DNA from: Anaerolineae bacterium
Lineage (GTDB): Bacteria; Pseudomonadota; Alphaproteobacteria; DSM-16000; Inquilinaceae
Reading direction: 5' to 3'
Assembly: GCA_028285185.1 (NCBI GenBank)
Contig: JANQQD010000302.1
Location: 1 to 41,289 of the forward strand
Length of the DNA: 41,289 bases
Both the position numbers and the translations under genes were made by a program. The notes below the pieces were generated by a model, which was not told the origin of the DNA, did no database searches, and saw only the letters and a list, made by a program, of their open reading frames with translations. Positions 32,824 to 40,362 of the stretch are shown piece by piece (position 1 is the stretch's first letter; each line of letters starts with the position of its first letter).

Positions 32824-33762
32824 CTACGCGGCGCGACCAGGTCGCCCCGCTTTCCGCACCCGCCACCACTTCGGCGCGGCCAAGATGGCGCGAAATGGCC
32901 AAAGCGGCTGCTTTGCAAACCCTTCGCGGACGCACCCGGCCGCATCGCCTGCCCGCCCCGACGCGAGCGTGCCCGCGATCAGCTTGGCCCGTTCCAGCGC
33001 CTGCCAGCCGGCGAGCATCTCTCGTTCCGGGCCGATTTGCTGCGCTTCATGGATCAGATCTTGGGCCAGCTGAACATGCTCCCGATGGATCGCAAGACGG
33101 TTCCGCCGGGCCGGGTCAAGCGTGAGGCTGCCGGGATGTCGGCGATAAGCGGTTAGCGGCTGGCCCAGCGACTGACAGACGGGTGCCGTTCGCGCCAGCT
33201 TGAGCAGCATCGCCCGGTCGCCGGCGATGGCGTATCTCGTGTCGAACCCGCCAACCGCCAACAGACGATCGCGGCGGATCAGTTTGGCGTTCAGGGCCGG
33301 AATTCCGAAGCATAGGGTTTCCACTGCAAGGTCGGCGACGGCGGCGCCGACCTCGGTCAATTCATCGCCGGCCTCATCCACATAGCGAACCGGCCCGTAG
33401 AGCAGGTCGATTCTTTCGCTGGCCGACAGCGCCTTGCGGGCCGCAGCGATTGCGCCGGGAAGCAGCAGATCGTCGCCGTTCAGGAACAGGGTGTACTGGC
33501 CCCGTGCCGCTGCCACTCCCTGATTCAGGGCCTGGTAGAGGCCGCGGCCTTCCTGACGAAGCACGCGAAGTTGAGGATATGCCGCCAAGATGGAGAGCGT
33601 CCCGTCGCTCGACCCGCCGTCGACCACGACATGTTCGATGCCGTCGTCCCATTGGGCTTCCACGGACGCCAGGCAGGCCTCCAGAAAGGCCTCGGCGTCC
33701 AGCGTCGGCGTGACGACAGAGATCTGCAGCGCGTGTGGCGTCGTGGCTTGAGCCGTGGACAC
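32824..33762 (-). CDS. Family 2 glycosyltransferase
   Basis: A 312-residue GT-A glycosyltransferase. ISVVTPTLDAEAFLEACL opens the domain, followed by HVVVDGGSSDGTL (nucleotide binding), LFLNGDDLLLPGA (the DxD equivalent) and a late YRRHPGSLT region, as in WcaA-like enzymes. It adds one sugar to the growing chain in the cytoplasm. The GTG start at 33762 lies 21 bases after the wzt stop, so it is the last gene of the exporter operon. No strong ribosome binding site is seen; coupling to wzt is likely. Confidence 0.9.
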   Translation of the reverse strand: MSTAQATTPHALQISVVTPTLDAEAFLEACLASVEAQWDDGIEHVVVDGGSSDGTLSILAAYPQLRVLRQEGRGLYQALNQGVAAARGQYTLFLNGDDLLLPGAIAAARKALSASERIDLLYGPVRYVDEAGDELTEVGAAVADLAVETLCFGIPALNAKLIRRDRLLAVGGFDTRYAIAGDRAMLLKLARTAPVCQSLGQPLTAYRRHPGSLTLDPARRNRLAIHREHVQLAQDLIHEAQQIGPEREMLAGWQALERAKLIAGTLASGRAGDAAGCVREGFAKQPLWPFRAILAAPKWWRVRKAGRPGRAA

Positions 33763-33783
33763 GGGATTGCGGCAGGGCCGGGC

Positions 33784-35127
33784 TCAGGATCCGACCCGCG
33801 CCGGGGCGCGAACGGGCCTCGCACCGGCCATGGGCAATGGCGACCCGTCCAGTGTCCAGTCGGCGCCCGCGAACAGGCTTGGCATGCGTTGGGTCACGTG
33901 CTGCGCCGGTGCGTGCGGGTACTCGCTCCAGAATGCGTCGGGCTCAACCGTGAACGACAGCCTCGGGCGCATCCGTTCGATCCATTTGTCGCCGATGCGG
34001 CCGGTCAGGTTCTCGATGATGCCGAGTTCTATCGCATAAACACCCGGCGTCAGCCTCGGCAGCGGGATGGTCACGGTCAGGACGCCTGCCTCCGGCAGGG
34101 CTCCCAGATCGACTTCATCCCAGTGCATGGCATGCATCAGGCTCGGCTCGGCGAAGCCTGACTTGCGAAGCGCGACGACGACGCCCTGATCTCGGGCGCT
34201 GCCGTCACGGCCGGCATAGGCGATCCGCACGACGAGCGGCATCGCCGTGGCATCCGGCACGGTTGGCGGCGGGCTGACCAGCGTAACCGCGTCAAGCCGC
34301 ATCCGCCCACCAGGGTCGGTCTCAGTCATCTCATCGGTCGCGCCGGCTGTGAGGGACTTATGGGCTTCCCCCGCCTTGGAAAGGGCTCTGGCTTCGTACT
34401 CCATGATGACATCGCGCACGGGCCCCTCGGTGACGGCCAACCCATGGTCCAGCATGATCGCGCGATCGCAGATGGACTCCATCAGGACCGTGTTGTGTGA
34501 CACGAAGAGGATGCCGCCGCCGCGCCGGCGATAGTCGCTGAACCAGTCCGCACAGCGCTGCCGAAAGGATGAGTCGCCGACGCTCAGCACCTCGTCGACC
34601 AGCAGGATGTCCGGGTCCATATGGATGGCAATCGAGAAGCCGAGCCGCACCTTCATGCCGGAGCTGTAGGTACGCACCGGCGCATCGATGAAGTCACCGA
34701 TCTCCGCGAATTCCAGGATCCGCGACAGGCGCGCGTTCACATCGGCGCGGCTGAGGCCGAGGAACGATGCCGCAACGTGAATGTTCTCCCGCCCGGTGAG
34801 GATCGGGTTCATCCCGGTGCCGAGCGCGATCAGCGCACCGACGCGCCCCCAGCAGCGGATACGCCCCCCGTCCGGCAGCAATGCCCCGAACAGCAGCTTC
34901 AGCAGTGTGCTCTTGCCGGCACCGTTGTGACCGACAAGACCAAGCGTCTCCCCGGCGTTCAGAGTCAGCGACACGTCGCGTAGCGCCCAGAATTCTCCCC
35001 GCCGCAGCGTCGCGCCGCCGCGCGAGCGCAGCAGAAATTCCCGCGCAATGTCCTGATAGCCATAGAGCAGCGATCGCCGGAGATCCCGGCAGAACTTCTT
35101 CGAAACGGCATCCACTCGCACCAGCAT
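33784..35127 (-). CDS. wzt: ABC transporter ATPase for polysaccharide export (Wzt)
   Basis: A 447-residue protein. Residues ~1-240 are the ATPase: Walker [10 protein letters not shown], signature [11 protein letters not shown] in the variant form usual for Wzt/TagH/KpsT, Walker [13 protein letters not shown], and the H-loop FVSHN. Residues ~265-420 form an extra beta-rich domain ([27 protein letters not shown]) like the Wzt C-terminal domain. In E. coli O8/O9a that domain binds the capped end of the O-chain before export. It works with the Wzm gene just upstream. ATG 35127 lies nine bases after GGAG; the adjacent GTG 35130 is also possible. Export of a finished, terminally modified glycan is implied. 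Confidence 0.92.
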   Translation of the reverse strand: MLVRVDAVSKKFCRDLRRSLLYGYQDIAREFLLRSRGGATLRRGEFWALRDVSLTLNAGETLGLVGHNGAGKSTLLKLLFGALLPDGGRIRCWGRVGALIALGTGMNPILTGRENIHVAASFLGLSRADVNARLSRILEFAEIGDFIDAPVRTYSSGMKVRLGFSIAIHMDPDILLVDEVLSVGDSSFRQRCADWFSDYRRRGGGILFVSHNTVLMESICDRAIMLDHGLAVTEGPVRDVIMEYEARALSKAGEAHKSLTAGATDEMTETDPGGRMRLDAVTLVSPPPTVPDATAMPLVVRIAYAGRDGSARDQGVVVALRKSGFAEPSLMHAMHWDEVDLGALPEAGVLTVTIPLPRLTPGVYAIELGIIENLTGRIGDKWIERMRPRLSFTVEPDAFWSEYPHAPAQHVTQRMPSLFAGADWTLDGSPLPMAGARPVRAPARVGS

Positions 35128-35162
35128 CACTTGCGTCTCCGCCTACCGGCAAGCCGGCCGGC

Positions 35163-36044
35163 TCAGGCCCCGCTACGCTCGACGATGAAGGGGATCGTGA
35201 TCCGGTAGAGCATATGGGCGGCCGCCAAAAGCACCAGGAAACCAAGGAAGATGCCCACCGTCACCCCTGGGGCACCGACCGCACCGCCGGTGATCAAAGC
35301 GCGTCCGGCATCAAGGACATAGCCCACCGGGTTCCATGCGATCACACCGGCCAGAACGCCGGTCTCAGGGGCCGCATAGACGACGGGCGTCAGAAGGAAC
35401 AGCCCATTCAGCGCATAGGTCATCAGGAAAGAGAAATCGCCGAACAGGTTCTCCAGCGGTGCCACCAACTCGCCGATAAGCAGCCCCACAACGATCATGG
35501 GCAGAATGGCGAGCGGGTACCACAGCAGATGGGGCAGATGGCTCGCGTCGAGGAACACCAGCACCGCAACGGTCAGGGTGACGAGGCCGAAACCGGCGTT
35601 CATCAGAACACGGTAGAGCTTCGCCAGGATCATGCCCTCGATCGGGAAGTTCAATCGGTTAAGCAGCGACTTGCCCTGCGCCATGGCCTGCCGCGGGACG
35701 TCCGTCGACAGCCGAAAGACCTGCCACAGCAAGGTGCCCGCATAGACGTAGAGCGGATACGGCAGCGTCGTCTCGCCAAGCGCCAGCACCCCTGAATCGA
35801 CAAGCGCAACGAAGACGGCACTGGCAATGATCGGCTGGATGAAGACCCAGAGTACGCCCAGGATCAGACCCCGGTACTGGGCCGCCAGATCCCGACGGAA
35901 GATGGTCACCGACAGGAAGCCGGACCGGCTGAGATCGGAAACGAACGCCCTCCAGACCATCCGCGGCGATCGCAGCCGCGACGACGCATCGATGTCGACG
36001 ACAGGTGCATCGTCGCGCGGCTCGGGCAGTGTGGACCCGCTCAT
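35163..36044 (-). CDS. wzm: ABC-2 type polysaccharide export permease (Wzm)
   Basis: A 293-residue membrane protein with about six hydrophobic spans (GLILGVLWVFIQPIIASAVF, YPLYVYAGTLLWQVF, VTLTVAVLVFLDASHL, YPLAILPMIVVGLLIGEL, GLFLLTPVVY and a last one near the C-terminus). The spacing and the PRQAMAQGKSLLNRLNFP linker match O-antigen and capsule exporters of the ABC-2 family. It forms the inner-membrane channel with Wzt. The ATG overlaps the stop of the upstream GT-B-like gene (ATGA), and wzt begins 35 bases after its end. Confidence 0.93.
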   Translation of the reverse strand: MSGSTLPEPRDDAPVVDIDASSRLRSPRMVWRAFVSDLSRSGFLSVTIFRRDLAAQYRGLILGVLWVFIQPIIASAVFVALVDSGVLALGETTLPYPLYVYAGTLLWQVFRLSTDVPRQAMAQGKSLLNRLNFPIEGMILAKLYRVLMNAGFGLVTLTVAVLVFLDASHLPHLLWYPLAILPMIVVGLLIGELVAPLENLFGDFSFLMTYALNGLFLLTPVVYAAPETGVLAGVIAWNPVGYVLDAGRALITGGAVGAPGVTVGIFLGFLVLLAAAHMLYRITIPFIVERSGA

Positions 36045-37456
36045 GAGGCACCCAGCAGACGCGCGGTCTCGTCATCGGCCCCCTCAGATGGACCGGGATC
36101 GGCATAGGGCGATGCGGAGAGCGCTGTCGCCGAAACGGCCGGGGTACCGGCAAGCACCGCGTCCACGCATCGCGCCGTAGCACCATCCGGGAAGAAGGTG
36201 CGAATATGCTCCCGATCGGCTCGGCACGCCTCTGCCAGCCACCGGTCGCCTTCGCCTATTGCGACCAGGATGCGAGACATCAACCGGGACAGATCGCGGT
36301 CCGGATCGGCGACGTAGAACTGCAAGCCTCGATAAACATCCCTCAGCGCCGGCCATTGGGCGACATAGTCCATCGTCCGGTTGTGGACAAGCAAGGTCGG
36401 CACGCCGACCGCCGCCGGCACCAGCAGGATCGTTGAATAAAGGCTGACGACCACGTCTGTCTGCGAGAGAAGCGGGTAGATCGGGGCGCCGGTAAGCGAC
36501 CATCGGCGGATGCCCGCGGCTGCCGCTTCCGCGGCAAAGGCCACGAAATCCGTCGATGGATGGGGCTTGAACACGATCTCGGCATCCGGCGCCGCCGTGG
36601 CTATGGCGTCGGAGACCTGGCGCAGAATTGCACGCAGTTCTTCATACTCAAGAAGATAGGCTTCCGAGTGATAGGCCGGGTCGCTGGCCGCCACCACCTT
36701 GCGGCCGGGCGGCAGGAAGGCCCGCAGCAGGACAAGGATCCTGAGCGGCCTGTCCGGCTGCCTCCGGCCCTTTGGGAAGCCCTTCAGCCATCCGGAATCC
36801 AACCCTGGATAGCCCACATACCGGAACGCTTCGCGCCGATCCGTGCACATGCGCCAATGGGCGTCGGCGATGAACGGCATCCAATAGTGTGCCCAGGACG
36901 GCAGCGGATCGTTGCCGTGGGGAAACGGCGCGAAATCCTCTGGCCCACCGTGATTGGCGGCATGGGGCAGCAGATAGGTCGGGACCTTCGCGGCCAGCAG
37001 CCAGGCCGCATGGGCCTCCCGGCCATAACCAGTGCCGCCGGCGCGGTGATCCAGCAGCACGGCCTGCGGCTGAAGGCCGGGCAGAAGATCCGCGTATCTG
37101 GCACGCGCGTTCAGAAACCGCTCCAGGCGCGACAGCGCCCGTCTCCAGCGGGTCGGGGACCGGTGACCGTCACGCCGGGACCGGCGCAGCAACGGCCGCA
37201 CCAGCGGCGCGCAGAGCCGCCATGGCCACGGCAGGGCGGCAAGCCCGTCGACCACCGCAATCCCGTGCCGGCGCAGCAAGTGAGGGTAGAAGCGGTCACC
37301 CCGGAACACCTGGGCGGCGCTAAGCGCGCACATCACAACGGTGAGCTGAATGCCGGTATCGTGCCGCCGCAGCCCGACCAGCAACGGGGCTGAGAAATCG
37401 AACGTGGCCCCATCCTTGGTGCAGATGAAGACGATCCTTGAGGGCTGGACAGCCAT
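36041..37456 (-). CDS. Putative polysaccharide GT-B-like protein
   Basis: A 471-residue protein of uncertain family. It starts MAVQPSRIVFICTKDGATFD and has a central YLLPHAANHGGPEDF. The C-terminal half has IVFKPHPSTDFVAF, VVSLYSTILLVPAAVGVPTLL and a HNRTMDYVAQW segment, which resemble the K/R-x-HP and S-T-x(n)-G-x-P motifs of capsule-type GT-B proteins. It lacks the four-cysteine motif of the three paralogues. Its likely role is transfer or assembly of a surface sugar. ATG 37456 is preferred; the frame is open to 37621 through sequence that shows no coding character. It heads the exporter operon and overlaps wzm by four bases. Confidence 0.72.
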   Translation of the reverse strand: MAVQPSRIVFICTKDGATFDFSAPLLVGLRRHDTGIQLTVVMCALSAAQVFRGDRFYPHLLRRHGIAVVDGLAALPWPWRLCAPLVRPLLRRSRRDGHRSPTRWRRALSRLERFLNARARYADLLPGLQPQAVLLDHRAGGTGYGREAHAAWLLAAKVPTYLLPHAANHGGPEDFAPFPHGNDPLPSWAHYWMPFIADAHWRMCTDRREAFRYVGYPGLDSGWLKGFPKGRRQPDRPLRILVLLRAFLPPGRKVVAASDPAYHSEAYLLEYEELRAILRQVSDAIATAAPDAEIVFKPHPSTDFVAFAAEAAAAGIRRWSLTGAPIYPLLSQTDVVVSLYSTILLVPAAVGVPTLLVHNRTMDYVAQWPALRDVYRGLQFYVADPDRDLSRLMSRILVAIGEGDRWLAEACRADREHIRTFFPDGATARCVDAVLAGTPAVSATALSASPYADPGPSEGADDETARLLGAS

Positions 37457-37489
37457 GGGCGCGGTTGCACGATTGTTGCGGTGCTGCCA

Positions 37490-37516
37490 TTGACAAGAGG
37501 GCGCCCGGATTGTCAA
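37490..37516. promoter_or_regulatory. Inverted repeat in divergent gap before exporter operon
   Basis: TTGACA and TGTCAA are perfect 6-base arms 15 bases apart, with GGGCGCCC nested almost at the centre. The element lies 33 bases upstream of the exporter operon start (37456, -) and 70 bases before the lactonase start (37587, +). It may be an operator for one or both. The arms resemble -35 boxes, but no -10 box stands at the right distance. Confidence 0.35.
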
Positions 37517-37586
37517 GGCGAGCCCCGCCGGACCTCGTCGCTGAGGCCATTTCCGGCAACCCCAAGTCAGGCGACGACGCCGAACG

Positions 37587-38246
37587 ATGACAACTGAACT
37601 GCACGGCTTCGCAGACATCACCCTCTGGCGGCGGGCGGTCGTTGCTGCGATCGCGCGTAGAATCGCAAATGCCGATTGCCCTCAATTGGTCGCCCTTCCC
37701 GGCGGTTCGACACCGCAGAATTTTCTGCCCGCCGTAGCGCTCGAGATCCCGTGCTGGCCGGATACGACCATCACCCTTACGGACGACAGGCGGGTTCCGC
37801 ACGACGACCCCGGATCAAATGCCGGGATGGTCAGTCAACTGCTCCTCAACAGATTGGAGGAGCCCCCCACGTTCGTGCCGCCTCTGACCGCTTTGGGCGA
37901 AGATGCGCCCGATGCCCGCGGACTTCCCTCTCGACAGTTCAACCTCATCGTCCTCGGCCTCGGCGAAGATGGCCACATCGCTTCCCTGTTTCCCGGCTCA
38001 CCTGCCGTTCAAGCCGGCGGCGCGGACTGGGTTTCCGTGGACCTCGCACCGGATGGCCTTGCCCGGATCAGCCTGCCGATGGCGAGTCTTCTCCAGGCCG
38101 AGTATCTTGTCATCCCGATCCTCGGTGATCTAAAGAGGCGCCTTGTGGAAACAGCGCTTGCAGGAGCGAGCGACATGTCGCTGCCTCTGTCGCAGCTGCT
38201 GAAAAAGCGAAATCTTGGAGAGACTGTTTTTCTTTGGAGCCCCTAG
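37587..38246 (+). CDS. pgl: 6-phosphogluconolactonase
   Basis: A 219-residue protein of the Pgl/NagB-like fold. VALPGGSTPQNFLP binds phosphate. TLTDDRRVPHDDPGSNAGM and LIVLGLGEDGHIASLFPGS are the Pgl signatures, with ARISLPMASLLQAEYLVIPI following. It hydrolyses 6-phosphogluconolactone in the pentose phosphate pathway. No zwf or edd lies beside it in this window, which is unusual for pgl, so action on another sugar lactone is possible. The start at ATG 37587 gives a normal N-terminus. It is divergent from the exporter operon. Confidence 0.88.
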   Translation: MTTELHGFADITLWRRAVVAAIARRIANADCPQLVALPGGSTPQNFLPAVALEIPCWPDTTITLTDDRRVPHDDPGSNAGMVSQLLLNRLEEPPTFVPPLTALGEDAPDARGLPSRQFNLIVLGLGEDGHIASLFPGSPAVQAGGADWVSVDLAPDGLARISLPMASLLQAEYLVIPILGDLKRRLVETALAGASDMSLPLSQLLKKRNLGETVFLWSP

Positions 38247-38435
38247 TGTCGACGCGGATCGGCAATGTCGTTAGCTTGTCTGTCTTCTCGTGAGATATCG
38301 TGGGGATTATCAACATTGTCATTTCTGAAGTAGCCGCATTGAGGCGAACGCAGTTCGTCGGCGACGAAGTGATGTATTGGGTAAAGCCGCCGACCGCCCT
38401 GTCCCTTGCCCTAGCTGAGCCACAGGGGGGCGGTC

Positions 38436-39338
38436 GTGGTTTCGCTGGCTGAGCGGCGGCTGAAACGCGGGTTGGGATCGAGGCTCGCTAGACTTGCCAT
38501 AAGGTCCGGACCAGCCGGCAGCGCACTTCCGAGCCGGCTGATCAAGATCCAAATGGGCCTCTATCGTGCGTTCGGTCGCCGTTCCGCCGCCGTTGAGCTC
38601 AACGGCTTAACCTTTCGCGTCTCGACTGCGGACCTTTGGGCCTTCCGGCGCTACTTCGCACGTTGCAGCCTCGGTAAGCCGCGGGTGCTCCGCCGATTTC
38701 GGGACCTGCTTGGCAGCGATCCGGCATCCGTGTTCTGGGACATCGGCGCCAACTACGGCGTCTTCTCCGTCCAGCTTGCGGATGTCGCAGGCGCGGTGAT
38801 CGCGGTGGAGCCCATTGCCGACGTCCATCAGTTGCTCCGACAGAATCTGGCCCCTTTCGGATCGATGGTTCAGTCGGTCAATGCGGCGGTCAGCGATCGC
38901 AATGGCAGCGGGTCGATCTACGTACCGCCCGGCTTCTCCGGAGACGGTAGGATCTACCGCCCGGAGGATGAGCCGGACCGAAGGGTTGAGCCCGTCGAGT
39001 TCGTGACCATCGACCATCTTGCCAAGACCGTCGGCGTTGGACTGGCCGGGACCATAGGCATGAAGCTCGACGTGCAGGGCGCGGAAACGCTCGCCGTGCT
39101 GGGCGCAAGAGAGGTGCTGGGCAGCGCCCGCCGCGCCCTGATCATGGTCGAGATCTGGCGCAAGGGGCTGGAAGACGGCGGCAGCAGTCTCAGTGAACTG
39201 GCGCAGGCGTTCCTTGACTGCGGCTATGACGATGTCGAGTGGAACGGCCGTCACCTTACCTGGCCGCAGTTTTGTCGCGAGATAGAGGCTGAGGAGGAGA
39301 CGCTTGTTGTCGATGTCTTTCTTTCCCGCGGGCTGTGA
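38436..39338 (+). CDS. FkbM-family methyltransferase
   Basis: A 300-residue protein. VFWDIGANYGVFSVQLA is the SAM-binding motif I and AVIAVEPIADVHQLL the next acidic loop. Later IGMKLDVQGAETLAVLG, the D-x-x-G-x-E motif, and ALIMVEIWRKG are hallmark FkbM segments. FkbM enzymes O-methylate sugars or polyketides, so methylation of the surface glycan is likely. The GTG start has AGGGGGG six bases upstream. About 190 bases before it show no supported feature. Confidence 0.9.
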   Translation: MVSLAERRLKRGLGSRLARLAIRSGPAGSALPSRLIKIQMGLYRAFGRRSAAVELNGLTFRVSTADLWAFRRYFARCSLGKPRVLRRFRDLLGSDPASVFWDIGANYGVFSVQLADVAGAVIAVEPIADVHQLLRQNLAPFGSMVQSVNAAVSDRNGSGSIYVPPGFSGDGRIYRPEDEPDRRVEPVEFVTIDHLAKTVGVGLAGTIGMKLDVQGAETLAVLGAREVLGSARRALIMVEIWRKGLEDGGSSLSELAQAFLDCGYDDVEWNGRHLTWPQFCREIEAEEETLVVDVFLSRGL

Positions 39339-39446
39339 ATGGCCAGTTGGCAAAGTCGAACGCGGTTCGCGCCACCCGATCCGTCGACGTCCCCTGATCA
39401 GCGGTTTCCATGGCCGACGGCCCGGTGCCCGGGATTGACACCGACA

Positions 39447-40244
39447 ATGCCGACCATCCGCCTGATCGCCCGGCTCGACATCAAGGGCCCTAACCTGATC
39501 AAGTCGATCAATCTTGAAGGCGTGCGGGTCATCGGCGACCCGCGGGAACACGCGTGCCGCTATTACGCCGACGGCGCGGACGAGCTGATCTATATGGACA
39601 TGGTGGCCAGCCTCTATGGCCGGAACAGCCTGGACGACCTGGTCCGCCGCACGGCTGGCGATGTGTTCGTCCCGCTGACCGTGGGCGGCGGCATCCGCAC
39701 GCCGGATGACGTGGACCGCATGCTGCGGGCCGGCGCCGACAAGGTGGCGATCAACACGCAGGCCGTGAAGACGCCCGAGCTGGTCACGCAAATCGCCAGG
39801 CGCTTCGGATCCCAATGCATGGTCGTCTCGATCGAGGCGAAAGAGACCGCGCCGGGGAGATGGGAGCCCTACGTCGATTGCGGTCGCGAGCGCACCCATC
39901 TCGACGCCGTCGACTGGGCCCGCCGCGCGAAGGAGCTGGGCGCGGGTGAGATCCTGCTGACCTCTGTGGACCGGGAAGGCACCCGCCGCGGCTTCGACGT
40001 GGCGCTGACCCGCGCCGTTTCCGACGCGGTGACCCTGCCGGTAATCGCCAGCGGTGGCTTGGGCACGATAGACCATCTGGCAGAGGTCGTGCACGAGGGC
40101 CGCGCCGACGCCGTGGCAGCGGCAGACTGCCTGCACTATCACCGCATCAGCTTGCCGGCGCTGCGACAGGGGGCGATGGATCGGGGAATCACCGTGCGGC
40201 AGTTCGGCGGCGGGCTCGCGAGTGCTGGCGAACTGCCGCAGTAA
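39447..40244 (+). CDS. hisF: HisF-like cyclase/amidotransferase partner subunit
   Basis: A 265-residue (beta-alpha)8 barrel that aligns without gaps to HisF over its first 130 residues. D11 (ARLDIKG), K19, D51 (YMDMVAS), T104 (AINTQAV) and the later D175 (LTSVDREGT) are kept. The general acid that is Asp130 in HisF is Glu130 here (VVSIEAKE). It probably channels ammonia from the HisH at 4754 to the WbpG/PseA-type amidotransferase at 5603 rather than making histidine. ATG 39447 is chosen; an earlier in-frame ATG at 39339 adds 36 residues with no family match. No his genes are next to it. Confidence 0.87.
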   Translation: MPTIRLIARLDIKGPNLIKSINLEGVRVIGDPREHACRYYADGADELIYMDMVASLYGRNSLDDLVRRTAGDVFVPLTVGGGIRTPDDVDRMLRAGADKVAINTQAVKTPELVTQIARRFGSQCMVVSIEAKETAPGRWEPYVDCGRERTHLDAVDWARRAKELGAGEILLTSVDREGTRRGFDVALTRAVSDAVTLPVIASGGLGTIDHLAEVVHEGRADAVAAADCLHYHRISLPALRQGAMDRGITVRQFGGGLASAGELPQ

Positions 40245-40334
40245 GGCACCGCCTTCCCCGCAGCTACCCCGTGTCCAACCGCATCGTGAGCGATTGGTGC
40301 CTGGACCCGAGCGGCCTGCTTGCCTAAAGACACC

Positions 40335-40350
40335 GCATCGGAGCCGATGC
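40335..40350. promoter_or_regulatory. Inverted repeat before last gene
   Basis: GCATCGG and CCGATGC form perfect 7-base arms with a 2-base centre, immediately upstream of the ribosome binding site (GAGGGG, 40353-40358) of the gene at 40363. It could be an operator or a leader hairpin. Confidence 0.3.
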
Positions 40351-40362
40351 ACGAGGGGCGGC

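Noticed and set aside
34881..35795. 304-codon plus-strand open frame opposite wzm/wzt
   Set aside because: It is antisense to the exporter genes, highly polar and low in hydrophobic residues, with no domain.
37490..37516. TTGACA at 37490 as a sigma-70 promoter for the lactonase gene
   Set aside because: The hexamer 17 bases downstream is TCAAGG, a poor -10; the paired TGTCAA favours an operator-like repeat instead.
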